In this document: in pieces, positions 25,711 through 40,400 of the stretch
Layout: the number at the start of each line of letters is the position of its first letter
Numbering within the stretch: the first letter of the stretch is position 1
Origin: Lanius collurio
Taxonomy: Eukaryota > Chordata > Aves > Passeriformes > Laniidae
Length of the DNA: 64,000 bases
Reading direction: 5' to 3'
Assembly (NCBI GenBank): GCA_020086605.1
Contig: JACBWW010000003.1
Location: forward strand, 52,764,334 to 52,828,333
The notes under the pieces: model-generated
What the model was told of the DNA's origin: nothing
Databases searched by the model: none
The model's input: the letters and a program-made list of their open reading frames with translations, nothing else
Made by a program: the position numbers and the translations under genes

Positions 25711-28700
25711 ATCACCTGAAAATAGGCAAAAGTCCAAGAGTCATAGTCATAAAGAGCACAAAACCAAAAGCAAGTCATAAGACTCATTTCAGCCCCATTT
25801 TAATTGCTAAACTGAAGGATGAAAAAAAAAAGGCAGAACATATCTGGCCAAATTATTTTAAGGAATTTTGTGCTCTAATGAGTTAGCAACTGTGGTGGAA
25901 AAAAACTGAACATTCACAAATCTGCGTTTTCGATACAGGCTATGAGATAAATTGACTACAAACCTTAAGGAACCCCCTCCATGCATGCCACCAACACTAT
26001 TGCTCTAAGAGTAAGAGCAAGGCCAGCCTCTTCTGAGTGAATGCTTATTACAGCAACTGAGGCTTTGCTAATGTTCTTCTAAAACAAAAAGGTCCTTCAT
26101 TTTATGAGAGAGAAACAGAAAAGGAAAAACTCTAAAGTAACAATTCATTATGTATGCTCAATAAACATTCATTTTTAACCTTGATCACAATTCAATGTTA
26201 GTTTTACAACAGCACTGTGTGATATTAATTGTGCTCTACAGAAAAACGTACAGGATACCCAGAGGAGATATCACAATCAGTAGGTGAACAGTGAAAAGTA
26301 ACAGAACATAATAAAAATAAAAAACATTTGGAGTGATTCTATCTGGAGATACTTACCCAAGTGTGAGCATGTATCTCCAGACTGTTATTTAATACCAGTT
26401 TAGCCAGCAGTTGCCAGAGCACAGTCCCTGCCAGAGCTGATGACCACAGTCCTAGTATTAGGGGCAGGGATGACTGTCCTGGGGTATGGGACACCCCACC
26501 AAGACCAGCAGTGACTGCCCCTGACTACCTTGCTACTTTGCAGAGGTGCCTCCAAGCCATGGGCAAGCACAAGGACACAGCTCCTGACAAAGCAGGACAA
26601 GGTAGGAAAGAGCAGCTCTGTCACTGGTGGGAAGAAAGGAGGATGAGGACAAGTTTTGAGAGCAAATGAGTAAAACAAGGGAATGGGGAGCACAGGGATG
26701 TGCGTGACAGGACAACGGGAAAGTATCAAATGGAGGCACACCACTTCCTGCACATGTGCTGGCACTCACCCAGGGTTTTCTGACAGCAAGCCTGGGGCTC
26801 TGGTCTAAGCACACAACCACTGAATTAGGAGGCAATCAAACCCATCAACCTATTATACTATTTTATTAACACATGAACAAACACTCAGATAAGCCCTTGG
26901 ACAAACTAAATCTCACCAACCACACAATTCTCTACACAACTCAAGATAATGGAAATTTGTTCTGTTTTTAAATAAATACATCCAAGCCTCAAGATGACTC
27001 TAAATAAGATGGTCAGGACTGTCAAGGTAACTTGCAAAATTGTCTTCTAATGTATGCAACATTATTCCAAAGGATAAAAGCATTATAATACTATCATTCA
27101 GAAATATTAAAACACAGAGTTTTCAAAAAGCATTTTTAATTCAGAAATTCATTTTAAACTAGCATCTTGAAATTAAATTTAAAATCAAGCAATATAATTC
27201 AAGTATTTTGTTGGCAATGATTATTAAGAAGTAATGGCCAAAAGAAAAAGCAATATATTTGAAGACTTTCTGCCATATCTTTGAAGATTTTTTTTTTTAC
27301 ATTTATTTAGAAAGCTCCATCTTCACAGTATCTCTTACAAACACTCACCAATTAATCCTCCACCTCCTCCTATATGGCAGGTAAATATTATTCTTGTCTA
27401 AGCATCCACTTAGCTTACTACACTACTACTTCTACATTGATTGAAGACAAATTTGATATGAGACTGAAATCTTTATCATGAGAAAAAGTTTCAGTCAGCC
27501 TACACTGTCATGACAGCAGGAAACTGTGCTACTAAAAATGCCATCTGTGCAGCTTAAATCTTGCTTTCCTTGTAAGAAAGCAGGAAGATGATATCATATT
27601 TCCTAATAAACATCACATGCCTAATGAAAGCATCAGCTGTTTTCTCTTTGGAATGTATTCCCAGGAATTCCAACACCTTGAAGCCTTTACTTACACCAAT
27701 GCTGTCCAGTAAGTATCATTCTAGTTGCTAACATGCAAAGTAGGATTAAAGGCATGAAAAGGAATCAGCATGGTCAAAAAACAATTCTGTGTTACAGTAA
27801 CCTCATACCTGAAAAAGGACCTCCTTTTAAAAATAATGTGGGTTTTTAAAGTTTCCTAAGATATCCTTAAGTTTGTTTAACAGCTACTGATTTTTGCTTA
27901 TTTACTCTAGTGAAGCTACATTAACAGGGAAAAGCTCTTTCTTTACAAAATATCAACACATTCTTTACAAAATGTCTACCTTAGTGCTCTAACTTACAGA
28001 GCAATTAAGCACACAATAACACAAAAATGTGTGGTGAAACCCTAATTCCTTTCCTACATAAATGTCAATCAGATTAATGCATTTTTTATGAAATTTCATA
28101 TTACATAAATACTCAGAGAGGTTATTCAATTATCTGGAAAAATTTGGGAATGTTTAAAGAATTACACAGTCACTTTTACTTTTTTAATTTAACACAGATT
28201 TTCATATTCAACAATTTGAAAGCAAAACAGGAACAGATACTGAAATGGAAACAACTCAGAAAACCCTGCATTTTGAAAAACAGTAATTTCATACAGCATA
28301 CATCACAAGAAAATCAGTCTCATTTTGTTAATAACTTTTCAAAGAGTAAAGAAAAATTATGAATTCATGTAAGGGGTTTGGGGGCTTTTAAATTCCTCAT
28401 CTCCTCCTGAAATGCAGAAAAAAAAATTTTCTTCTTTGTAAAGCTTCAAAGTTTGGGTATTTTCTACCAGTAATAGTTTGCATTGCTGAAATTCAAAGGG
28501 AGTGAGAAGTGGAGGGACATCTTCCACAGCTTATTTAAAGTCAAAGCACCCATCTTGTGTTACCAGATACAACGAAGCAAGTGGTTTTCTGATGGCTTGG
28601 TATTAAATATCCACAAGTCTGTTTTCAAGAATTTCTCACACTGTTCTTAAATTTCAAGCTCACAAGACACAGTCTGAAGACTGAAGCACACACTGCCCCC

Positions 28701-28712
28701 ACACAGCAAACT

Positions 28713-28741
28713 TCCTGAATTGTCTTTTTAGCAATTCAGGA
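28713..28741. repeat. 10-bp hairpin with 9-nt loop
   Basis: tcctgaattg (28713-28722) and caattcagga (28732-28741) are exact reverse complements around the loop tctttttag. I know no role for it. Confidence 0.8.
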
Positions 28742-30805
28742 TTCATTAAAAGAAAAAGCACTGCTAGTGCCTATTTCTTCAGTTGAAAGTCACACAATCT
28801 ATTTTTCTGTGACCCCCATCAGCCCATCACATAGAGGTAACACTGCTCAACATTTGGCAGAGACAATCAGTGAAGTTCTAATTTTGGCAAAAGAGAAGAA
28901 CATTCATCCTCTGAATCAAAACTACACAAGTATCTTATTAAAAAATAAAAAGACAACTGTATCTTCCGCATTGCCCTTACTGCTTCTTCCACTGGGACCC
29001 TACTGAGCAGAGCAAGACCTCCCCACGCACCAGGAAGGCCTGAAGCAGTCAGCATCTATTGCTACTTTCAGGACAACATAAGCACCCCACACAACCCCCA
29101 AAATTCACACTAGTTTTACAAAGTCTACCAGTTTTGTCTAGCCCAGGTGCTGTTACTCACTGAGCAAAGAGCTGTAAAATGCCACATTAACTTCTTTCCT
29201 TTCAGTAAGAATAGCACTTAACTCTCACCCCCCCATTTAAAGCAGTAACTAGGAGCTTTGTCTACTACCTAGAGGAACATTCAGCACACCTCTTACAACA
29301 CTCTTAGAACCCCACTTACACCTCCAAGTAACACATCCCATTGAGCAGCCCATGACACAGACTGAGACATCCCATCTGACCAGCTTAGATTGTAATGATT
29401 AAGCTGAAAGCTCTAACCAAGGGCAGCTTCACTTGGATCTCTGCTGTAGGACCACCTACAGCGCTCCTGGCGGCTCTCAGCCAGGTCTTCAAGCTGAGAG
29501 CAACACAACTTCAATTCACACAAGGTCCTAGCAAGTCAGAATTCAAGCCCTACCCAGCAGACAGATGACAAGGTATCTCTTCACTACAAGATCCAGGGTC
29601 AGACATTTGCTTTGCCAAGCACTGACTTCCAGATAAAATGAGTCAAGTCCTGTTGCTTGCAATCCCTGCCACAACAGAAATCTTTGCCCTTCTTTAGCTT
29701 GCAGACAGATTAGAGTGACAGGTTCCCTTCTGGTTTAGTTCTTGAGCTAATGATTGCAACTACACAGCAGACACACTTACTCAACATCACTTCTTATCAC
29801 TGGGCAACTCTTTTAAAGAGAGGGAAAACTCAGCTTTTATTATCCAAACTCTAACACAAAAAATTCTTAACATGCAGGCTTACAAAAGTACAAGTAAACA
29901 ACTCCTCCACCTAAAGATTTCTCTAGATGAAGTGAAAGGTTTGCATTGCACATGTGGAGGCCATGGATCCTTACAGAGATGATGCCTAATGAGAGCCAGA
30001 ACTGAGTATATCAAACAACTCCATTTTTTGAGGGGTACACATTACACTAGCATTTTATTGTAGCATGTTGGCTACCAAGATCTGTTTTCAATCATCTTCA
30101 GGATAGTTTTGAGTTTGTGAAATAATAGGAAGGAAACTGATTTTAGGTGGGCTCATAAGTAGAAGACACTGATCAACATTTCCTAGGGAGCCTGAGGTAA
30201 AATACTCCATTTCGGAGAAAGAGTAGGACTAGTGGTGCAAACCTTGTGAAAGAATTTGCCCAAAAGACTCCTAAGTTACTGCAATTAGATGACAAGACAT
30301 TTTCAGCTTTTTTATTAAGTCTTCCCTGCCAACCAACAGTCATAGCACAGTAATTTTGGAAGCTGTTGGCTGCACCAAGAAACAAGAGATTCTGATAGAG
30401 GCAGTCCCTTCCTGCATGTGAAAATCAGCCTCCTTTGCTCCCTATATATTACATATCAACATGACAGGTGAGAGCATTAGCAGAGGGTATTGGAGATGCA
30501 AGAAGTTATACAGTGGCCAAGTATGCCAGCAGGATACTTACAGTGAAGAGAGATGTGACATTCTGACCAGAAATTCATCATCGAGAACTGATAGCATCCA
30601 AATTTAAACACACCTCATCCCATACAGCTAAGCAATGATGTTAGAAAAAACCCAATGTGTTAAGAATTTAGGAGCTAATCAAGTGAGGAGGCATGTTATG
30701 CTTCATTAGGTGAAACCTTGTTTTTATTCCAATTCCCAAACAGAAATGTTCAAGAACATCACTAATACATCATTGTACTGTTTCCATACATGACTGCTAC
30801 CACAG

Positions 30806-30843
30806 CAGCTGTCGATTAATTAGCATGTGTAACATTTAATTAG
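30806..30843. promoter_or_regulatory. Possible homeodomain/POU site cluster
   Basis: An E-box CAGCTG (30806-30811) is followed by TAATTAG at 30817-30823 and again at 30837-30843, exactly 20 bp apart. The first overlaps ATTAGCAT (30819-30826), whose complement ATGCTAAT is a POU-type octamer variant. This is a motif reading only, with no conservation data behind it. Confidence 0.25.
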
Positions 30844-31360
30844 TCAAAGAATATTAAAATACATAAGGTTTTAAAAGTGTACAGTTCCAGGCATAACAGT
30901 ACCGACTTTTAAATAACTCCAATACGATGCTTTAACACAGGGTTAGCAATTTACAACACAGGTGCCATGGAAAGCCAGCAGGTACAGTTTTGAAAGTGGC
31001 AGCTACTGCTCCACTTTGACACAAGAATCATCAAGACCAGGGAGACACAAACACCAGATCTTGTTTTAACACACAGGAATCTACTGCAATATTTAAACAA
31101 GAATGGTTCTGTTTTCAGAGGCTTTCTACATGGATATAAAAGAAGTAAAACCAGGGACACCTAAATGACATTTCAACCAGTCAACACAGATCCAGCCTAA
31201 CTGCATTAGCTGCATTAACACTCTCCAAATCCCCAAACTACTTCTATACCAGACGTCCAACCTTGTCTTGGACAACCTGCAGAGTCAGCTACTACCTGTC
31301 CCATTATCTTCCCATGGAAATCAGAAGCACCATCACCACTTAGTGCTTCCTTGTTTTCAG

Positions 31361-31457
31361 GTATGTGTGTGTATATATGTACACACAGACACAGATGTGA
31401 AGGAGGTGGAAGAAGAGGGAGAGAGAAAGAATACATACATACACACACACACACACC
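31361..31457. repeat. Compound microsatellite (TG/TA/AC with GA-rich middle)
   Basis: The run is gtatgtgtgtgtatatatg, then tacacacagacaca, a purine-rich middle (aggaggtggaagaagagg) and atacatacat followed by (AC)8 at 31441-31456. Open frames here on both strands are low-complexity artefacts. Confidence 0.85.
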
Positions 31458-32799
31458 CATATGTAGATATTAATTTAACCAGGAATCAAAGTGGATTTCT
31501 CATGGTAAATATTAATGCACATGACCATGCTTTTACAGACATAGAAAAAGTAAGGTAAAGGCAACTTCTCAAAAACAAGCAAGACACAGAAGAGACTGAC
31601 AGTGTTTGTTTCTAGTATTACAAAGTTCATCTCTATCCTTGTCCCACTCCCACTTCATTTCTCACCACTGCCCAGATAATAATGTGATGGTTTGGGGAAA
31701 TCAGGCCAAGGTAGCTCAGAACAGAAATCCCCATCTTACTGAGCGTTAGTGCTGCAGTAAGGAACTACAACACTGCACAGCATCTCTTGAATGGCATCAC
31801 CAATGGTATTACTCAGTTAAGTTTCTAAAGCCCAAGCTAACACTAATAATGCCTGCATTATTATCACTTCTTCAATGTGTCCTCAAAAAAACCAATGAAT
31901 TCAGGCCAGATTCAGGAAGTCTATTCCATAACCCAGCAAGAGGAACAGTAAAAACAGCAGTGGTTAGATATCTGAGGTAAAAGACAGTCACGCCTTTGCA
32001 CGAGCAGCCTTTGGCACCTAACAACTTGAGATCGTGCACTATGTTCAGACGCAAATATATTAAATAATTTAAACAAAACTAAAACCCACAACAATTTAAG
32101 AATATTTAATTTAGAAAACAAAGCTCATAGCTTTTATATCAAGCTACACAAGACAGAGTCAGGATAAATTTCTCCTCATTCTAGGTCTTGTATCATCATA
32201 TGGCAGGATTTTGCGAGCCAAAGCTAATATTTCAGCAACACAGCACTTATAACTTTTATATCTAAGTGTGGCTTGTTCTTTTAAAGTAGCCAAGAACTAA
32301 ACTCACACCCTGTTTCAACAGGCAGAAAAAGTGCTCTGTGCCAAGAAGGAAATTATAAACTTAAAGAAGGTTTTTTACATGGGAAACAAATTGGGAAGCA
32401 GAGGGGCAGATTCTCTGCAATCAATTCTTTACTGAGTAAGAGAAAAAGCACAGTACATCAGAGCTGGAGGCAGTAGTCTGCAGTCCCACTGCTTGCTCAG
32501 CTGAAGGACTCCCTGATGGGGGCTGGACAAGTCAACTCTTTCCACTCCCGGTTCTCTGAAGACTATAAACCCTTGGGACAGCACTCATCATTTATTCTGA
32601 ACAAAGCCTCAAAGTAAAACAGCTTAATTTGAGGAAGAGATGAATCATTGAATCACTTGCTGGTACCTATTTTTCACTGATTGCCAAAATGCCTTTGTAG
32701 AAACACTATATTTACAAACTCAAATTATAGTTGGAGGGGAAAAAAAAGAATACACTAAGATTAATACTATCTCAACAGACTTCAGATAAAAAACACAAT

Positions 32800-33650
32800 G
32801 ATGATGAGCCACGCAGGGCTGTGATCAGCAGCACGAAGTCCATGCAGATGCCAGTCAATATTTGTGTGCTCCAGAGACCAATACTGGGTCCAATACTCTT
32901 CTGTCACTTTTGTTAATGACCTGGATGATGGGACAGAGTGCACCCCCAGCCAGTCTGCCATGATACCAAACTGGGAGATGGTTTGCGCTGACCTCCAGAG
33001 TGACTTAAACAGGCTGGAAAAAAGTTCAGCAAAGGGAAATGCAAAGTCCTGCTCCTGGGGAGGAAGAACTCCAGGCACCAGCACACACTGGGGCAGATTG
33101 GCTAGAAAGAAACTCAAGCAAAAAAGAGGTGCTGGATGGACGTTCAGCTGAGCCCCCAATGGACCTTGCACAAAGGCCGGCAGTCGTTGGGCATTAGGCA
33201 AAGCATTGTCAGCAGGTTTAAAGAGGTGATCCTCACCCTCTGCTCGGCCCTGGTGAGACACATCTGGGGTGCTGTGTCCAGTTTGGGACACCTCAGTATG
33301 AGACATGAACCTGCTGCACAGAGTTCAGGCACAGGCCACAAAGATCACTGGGGACTGGGGCATCTGTCATTCAAGGAGAGGCTGAGAGAGCTGGAGAAGA
33401 CTCAGAGGGATCTTACCCATGTGCATGAATACTTTGGAAATTCAATTTAAATATATGACAAAATAGCTTATTTGTTTGCTTGCAAATTGTGAGGAAGGGC
33501 AAATTCCACAACAGGCTGCCCAGAGAAGCTGTAGAGCCTCTTGGAGACAAAACTCATGTGTACAACCTGTTCTAGCTGACACTGCTCTGGGCAGGGGGAC
33601 TGAACCAAAGACATTCCAAGTTCAGCAATTCAATGATTCTATGACTGGAA
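32800..33650 (+). mobile_element. CR1 LINE remnant, ORF2 3' part and 3'UTR
   Basis: The segment reads in order like the end of a CR1 element. The reverse-transcriptase block 'ILGPILFCHFCNDLDDGTEC' lies near 32885-32940, then the region around aacaggctggaaaa and aatgcaaagtcctg, then the RT-terminal motif LSFKERLRELEKTQRD near 33370, and a 3'UTR ending cagcaattcaatgattctatgac. A single-base loss at the normal ADD catalytic site (about 32960-32970) destroys the frame, and sequence is missing near 33440-33500. It is an old inactive copy, antisense to EIF3H. Confidence 0.85.
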
Positions 33651-34416
33651 AAGATGGCTTAGTAAATTAGAACACCGTAAACAAAAATTATAAAAAAAAA
33701 AGTCAAACATTAATTTCCGTCACATAAAACATTATTGGTCTTTTTTTTTTTTTAAGGGGCCAAGATCACAAAGTTCTGTTAATTGCTAAAATAAAAATAT
33801 CACAATCTAGATAAACCAAGTTTGGCTTCAGGTTTCTAGAAACGACCAACCACAGTGTGAAATCTCATTGAAGAAGACTTTTTGTGTTTCCAAAGATTTA
33901 TTGTCATTCTGCATTCATCTTTTTGCTAGTTATTGAAAATGCTAAAAGCAATTATGCAGAGCACTATACAATTCTCAAAGGATTCAGCCTAAATACTTTT
34001 TCAAATGCAAACAAGACACGAGTCACAATAGGTACAAAATCTTTGGTTAACAGACACAAGACTATATTTATTTTAGCCACTCTCACTGAATGTCAAAAAT
34101 GTAACAGAAATTGTTTCCAAAAAACTAACATGGGTAAGCCAATCTGAAAATATTTTGTTACACAAACTGTGCTTATATTTGCAACTGCAGTTCAATATGG
34201 TAAGCAAATAGGAAAATACAGAACTGTCAAAGGATAAAGAGAAAACAAAGCCAAGGACTGAGTAACACTGAACTGCTGTGTCAAGAGGACTTGAAAATTG
34301 AGGCCTAGAAAATTCATTTTGTTCAACAGAGAGAAGCTACAGAAAGAAATATAAATTAAAAAGCATTTTAGTACCTTGACCATGGTGTCCTATTTTTAAA
34401 CTTGCATTTAATTTAC

Positions 34417-34440
34417 AAAAAAAAAAAAAAAAAAAAAAAA
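34417..34440. repeat. Homopolymer A24 run
   Basis: This is an uninterrupted run of 24 A following tgcatttaatttac. It could be the tail of an old retroposed insertion, but no source sequence is recognisable upstream and no flanking duplication is evident. Confidence 0.85.
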
Positions 34441-37400
34441 GGATAGTGTTGCAGCCATCAAGAGCAAACTCTCTTTAATATTAATATAACCAGAATTAAA
34501 TCTAGATGAACTGCTGAAGCTCCTTCTCTGCAAGGTATTACAAAGAATGCTATTTCCTGAGGTATTTCACTGAAATAAATTAAAAACTTCTATTTGCCAC
34601 AGTTATACATTTATACAGAGAGCAGTTCAGACTAAAACAAGTTTAATAAGTTGAACAATGTCAACTTTGAGGTATCTGTTAAGGTGATAATTCAGTAAGA
34701 ATAAGCTCAACTTCTGCTTATTTAATTATTTTACATTTCCCAATGTATTCTATTTTTATGTATAACAATCACAGTATCAAGTCCCAGTAGGAAATCTGCA
34801 AACTTTGTTAAGTTTACTCTGCCTTATGAGAAAGATGTTTGTATCATTCTCAAGAGTCCCTAAACAACTACTTTAAAAGCTGCAATTTGGGTTTTAAACA
34901 CCTCCTCCATATTTTATCATTAGAATATACTCAAGGAAAAAAATCCTTCTTTCTGTGGGAAGCCTATGAATCACAGTGATGCTTATTAGAGAGCCTTAAT
35001 GCATCCACACAGACACAGAGCTTGTCGTGTATGTGCACAGAGCCTTAGCCATGCAACGCCAACCAAACCATGTTAATTGGTAGCATAATACAACAGGGGT
35101 TTTTTACTGCCCAATACATTCTGTTACTGTTTAGCTTAAGAGTCTAATACATTTTTTAACAAATAATCTTTCTTCAATTTTTATACTTAAGGAGTTGAGG
35201 GGTCTTGAAACTACTTCAGCAGTTTTGTGTGGAAGAGAGGGTTCCACACAAAAAAATGTCCTTCCAAAAGTCCTAAGAGTTAGAAACACTCAACAAACTG
35301 ACAACTGCACTGCAGGAGAGCTGAATTCACAATGGTTTCACAAATCCAGACCTCCAGCTGGGACTCAGCATAACCCAGTCCATGGTGAACTATCCCATTC
35401 CTGCAATGGACAACCACTCCTGCAGAGATTTCCAGACAACTGGCTTAATGACCTATATGATCATCCTAACACAACTGAAACTTTGCCCATTGCACTGCTG
35501 TCCCTTAAAGGAGAAGGAACCCAAGCCCTTCTACTCTCTTCCTCTCTTGCCAAAAAGCCATGTGGCAATCCAAGTCTATTCTCACAGCCTCCTTTCTTAG
35601 GCATTACTTTGGAAGCACAAGGAAGATCAGGAATACTACCCAAGACCTCCAAATTCTGTTTTGGAGAGAAACTGCTGATCACAATACAGTGGCCCTGGTA
35701 GTCATCCGCTGTTTGAAAAGATTATAGATACACAAAATACTCTCCTGATACAACTTTTCTATGTAAGCACTTGTAGCTGTTAGAAGGAGACTATGTAATT
35801 GAGTCCCAAAGGAGAGGCACAAAGGAGAGATCCACAAACAAAGAATATGTACACAGAATAGTCTTTGTTAAGACCTGCTCCACATTACACAGGAATTCAC
35901 AAACTCTTGATCCAAGTGTTTTTAAAATTACTCTCTCTTTTACTTCTTTCAAGGACAAGAGCAATAAAGAACTTGCTTTCCAGTGCTGCATTTGAAATTC
36001 AAGAATTGCACTTGATCTTTCCTTAATTTCTTGACATCTAACGTTTTTGCTCCAGGACTCCACTGTAATATTCAGATCGACTGAACAGTCACGTGTCAGA
36101 GTTTACTCAATTCCTGCTTACTTTCTAGCTGAAGCTCACTAATAATTCACTCTGTTTTTTGTTAAGTGTGCAAATGGGGTATTTCTTTTTCATGGAACTG
36201 ATACAGTGATGAAAGAAAACACAGAAAGCAGAGACAGTCCTTGATGTGTCCTCACACTATTAAACATGCTTGATGAACAAAATTCACTAAACACACTTCA
36301 TAAACATTTCACTTGCTGTCTTATACAATTTTCCCTGGTAAAACTTCCCAAAATGTGGGTTTGTTACACTTTTCTTTTGTTCACAGACACCAGACACACA
36401 TCAGCTTTCAGAAAATGTTGTAACAAATATAGCAAGGGCAGCACATGGTTTGAGCATGACAGCAGGTGTGGGTGCACAGAAGCTGAATTTCTGATGCCCT
36501 ACTCTGCACAGAGGTGAAAGCCACTGTGCAAAGACAAAACCAGTGAGTCACACAGGTGGCCCAAAGAAATATCAACTGCATCACCTTAAGGGATCTCTTC
36601 CTGAGATTCACAATTATTACTGAAATTGCTGAGGCTTCTTCATCCAAAAGATTACTTTAAGCTGTGAAAAACTTCTAGCAGTAAGTATGCAAGTTATCAA
36701 ATCACATGAACTATTAACAAATATAGAAGTAGACAATGAGCTTACATAAACGTACAAAACATGCTCTGTTTAGGGTTACATATCTTTACAGGGAAGCTTA
36801 GTCTAAATCAGATTGGATCATCATACAAAATTATACAATATCTTCTTGAAATACAGTCGAAAAGAAAAATATATTTAATATGAGGCATTACAGTGCTTCT
36901 TCAGGTTATAAAAGGTTTCCTTTATCTCCAAATAGTCATAACATGTTTAAAATATATTCTGAACTTTATTTCTCACAGTGTTTGATATAAAAAACAAACC
37001 AGAAGGTTGCCCTAAAGATAAATGAAACATCTGGTGAAACATGTAATAAGCTTCAGGCTCACATCTGCTACTGAAGTTAGTATTCCCGCACCATAGCTAC
37101 AAGCTCTTTGCAAAGCTCTACAAGAATAACTGAGAACAGGGAGGATTACAGGGAACACATTCCTCAATCTAAATTGATATTTCCTCTTCCATCTGAATCA
37201 ACATTATGCTTCCATATGTATGCATTAATGCCCAGTGCTAACCCTCAGTGGAAAATAATTTCTAAAAGTAAAGTTATCTCATTTAAAACCTATCCTATTA
37301 TTTTATATCATAAGGGGTTTTAGGTAGTTTTAAACATATGCAACCATTTATCTAGGCATATTTATAGACACACACATACATAAAGATAAAACTAGATATG

Positions 37401-40400
37401 TGCATATATATATAGTTTCACTAGTTTTAGAGTGTAAGCAAACTTACAACAATTAATTCATCCATGTCATTACATTTGACAAAACTTATTTGCAAAATAA
37501 AAGAGTAGACACTAGACAGCACAGTTACTGCAATTATACAGAATTTTCAAGTAGTAGTAAGTAATAAGTATTTTCAAGCAGTAACTGATTAAAACTGAAT
37601 GTATGATGTTTCCTAAGGAGCAAACTATGTGTAAGTCACATTCCTGTTTCTATAAGATTGCTCAATATTTATCTTTTTTTACCCATTCACTCCTAAACTT
37701 TCAATTTCCTCCATAAACAATGACAGAAAAATGTTTACATTTAATGCCAACATAAATTGCTTTGTATTTGTGACATTTTAAAAAGACCCTTTTGTGCCAT
37801 GGAGAGTTTAGTAAAAGGCAGATATCTGCACAGCAGGGAAAAAACACACATTTTGCAACAGCTGTGAAAGATCAGTCCTCCAGAGAAACTGAAACCAAGG
37901 GCAAACTGGGAAGTGTTTAGGAAATAAAATGTTTCCATCACCTCATACTATCATTCACTTCCATTAGCACTGATGAACGAGAGAGTGGATTTTATACAAT
38001 GTTATAAATAGTAGGAACACTACAGGCGGAGGACTGGTCACTAAACTACATTTGGTGACCAACAAAATTCATCACAAAACAATTCTAACATGAAACCTGG
38101 GACAAAAATCAGAAGCATAAATACCCAAGTGAGTATCTGGTTAATCAGAAGATGAAGAAGTGATATCCACACCCAAACTTATTTTTCTTAGATAAAAATT
38201 TCATAGCATAACTGAAAGTGATTAGGATGTTTAATCGGAGGAACACTGAAACTCTTTCAAAACACAGACTACATGGTAACACAAACTGTGCTGCAGAATA
38301 CTCAGTACAGGGCCCTTTTCTCCCACTTAAATTTGCAAAAATGCATTTATTATAATAATAAAAAAAGTTTTACATATATTTAATGCAAGACATGGGAGAA
38401 AAACAAGGAAGAGATGAATGTAATGTGATCACCTAAGGAACAGAGATTAAGGACTGGCCACAGAAAACGTGGTCAGGCCAGTAGTGTCATGATATAAATA
38501 GTGCACAAAACCAAGAATCTATCATGCAGAAATAGAATTGCAATACCAAGCATACCAAATTATTAGGTATTACTTGCGTCCTGCTCCTTTATACCCTGCA
38601 GAAAAGGGATGAAAGGCTGCAGGAGAAGAATGGACAAAGAAGGACCACTTCTGACACAGTGAGAACCCAGGTGTGGAGGGGGCACTTAAGAAAAAACAAG
38701 CAACTTCTAGCTTCTGTTCCAAATAACTGTTGCAAATAATCCACCTTCCTATGTAACTTTGGAATACTTTGAAGACAAGTGCGATGCAAAAATTTTCCAG
38801 AACTCAAAGCAGCTGTAAGGCAAAAACACACCCCATACCCCAAAAAACCTAAACCAACACAAATAACCAAATTGTTTTTCTGACACAGACAGCCCTATGA
38901 AATTTACATGCTACGGTCCAGAAATCATTATCTATTTACACTACCTTGTATATAGCAGAGCAGTTTGGATGAATCTCAGGCCAAGTATTATCTAAATGCT
39001 CAGGTAACCTGTCTGTGAGCTCAAATTTAGTTCTTCCTTTAATGATAGTCATGGCAGCTGCTTTGCTTTTCTACAGAATCTGACAAATCTACAGCTGTGA
39101 CACAGATAATGTTTTGCTCAGGCTTATTTCAGAATTACTGTATCTGACATCTGCATATTTAGCTAAGAGTAAAACAAGTCACCACAATGATGTTTACAGC
39201 TCTTGGTAATTTTATGATAAAATACTCTCTGCAGTGTTAACAGACAAAAAAGTAAATAAGCTGGGAACAAAAATTAAGACTGTTTCATGTCACACTCAAG
39301 CCTTTACCCTCAACTGCTGCTGAAACAGGTGGTCCATACCCAATCTTCCACCAGCTACATGAGCTTCATCAATTTGTTGGATTCGCTCTCCAGGAGATCA
39401 ACAAGCTGATCTGACTCACTCTGTGGCCATGCAAGCCCCAGATCCTGTACAAGGCAGGGGCAGGAATATGCATCCAAATGCACAGAGGAACAGTCGGGAC
39501 CGCTCCCATCCCTTGGTTGATAGATTAAATCACATGTATTATGAAAGTCCAATTGCAGATTAAAGAATCACTCCTTCTAGAATGAACAACACTGTAACTA
39601 GAAATACCCAATCGATTTTATTTTTTTTTGCTATACATCATTTAAAAAAAAAACTGCCTTAAAAATAGTAAAGAAGGGATAAATTACATATTAAATTACC
39701 ATTCTTGAAATCTTCTAACTTAATTGATACACTGTTGCTTTCAGGCCACAATATAAATGCCTCAGCTAAGATTTGATTTGCCAGGGATACTTAAATTACA
39801 AAATTTAACAGCCAAGAACATACTTAAATCAAACTCTACCTACAAAGGTCTTCCTACAGCAACGATCATTTGCTTCAGAAATGGCAGAGCAATGAAATGG
39901 CCTGCTCCTAGCAGTGAGTTCCCTAACAAAGAGCACTATAACCAATATAACTAATTAGGAAAAACACCAGCATGACACTTAAATAACACTTAAATCCACC
40001 CAGAAAGTACAGAATTTATCAAATAGTACATATGTACAGCCTTACTTTGTTTTTCACACTTGAGAAACTGAAAAAATATTTTAAAATTAAAATCAAGGTC
40101 TCTGTGTCATTAACTGCAAACTTTAATTCACTGAATTTACAACGTGAAGGACAAATACATAGTTAGAGTGCCTTACATATGGACAGAGGATTTATGCAGC
40201 AAATGATTAAAAAGGAGTGTCAGAATTCCATAGCACAGACCTTCTCTTAACAAAAAACAAACCAACAAAATCAAACACAAAACCCCTCACTTCTGTGTGG
40301 AAAGCCATCTACGGAGTAAGCATTTGCTTTGTCAGCTAAAACAGGTATTTGGGGGGGCACCACATGGCAACACAAAAAGGATTCTAATTATTAAAGTTCC

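Larger units (their letters stand above)
23736..32799 (-). other. EIF3H: EIF3H intron, stretch between gap and CR1
   Basis: This is mostly AT-rich intron without genes. Recognisable items are the 5S-like sequence at 25621-25710, a hairpin at 28713-28741, homeodomain-like sites near 30817-30843 and a compound microsatellite at 31361-31457. Two GC-richer patches, about 24240-24660 and 26400-26830, have no identity I can name and only chance reading frames. Confidence 0.7.
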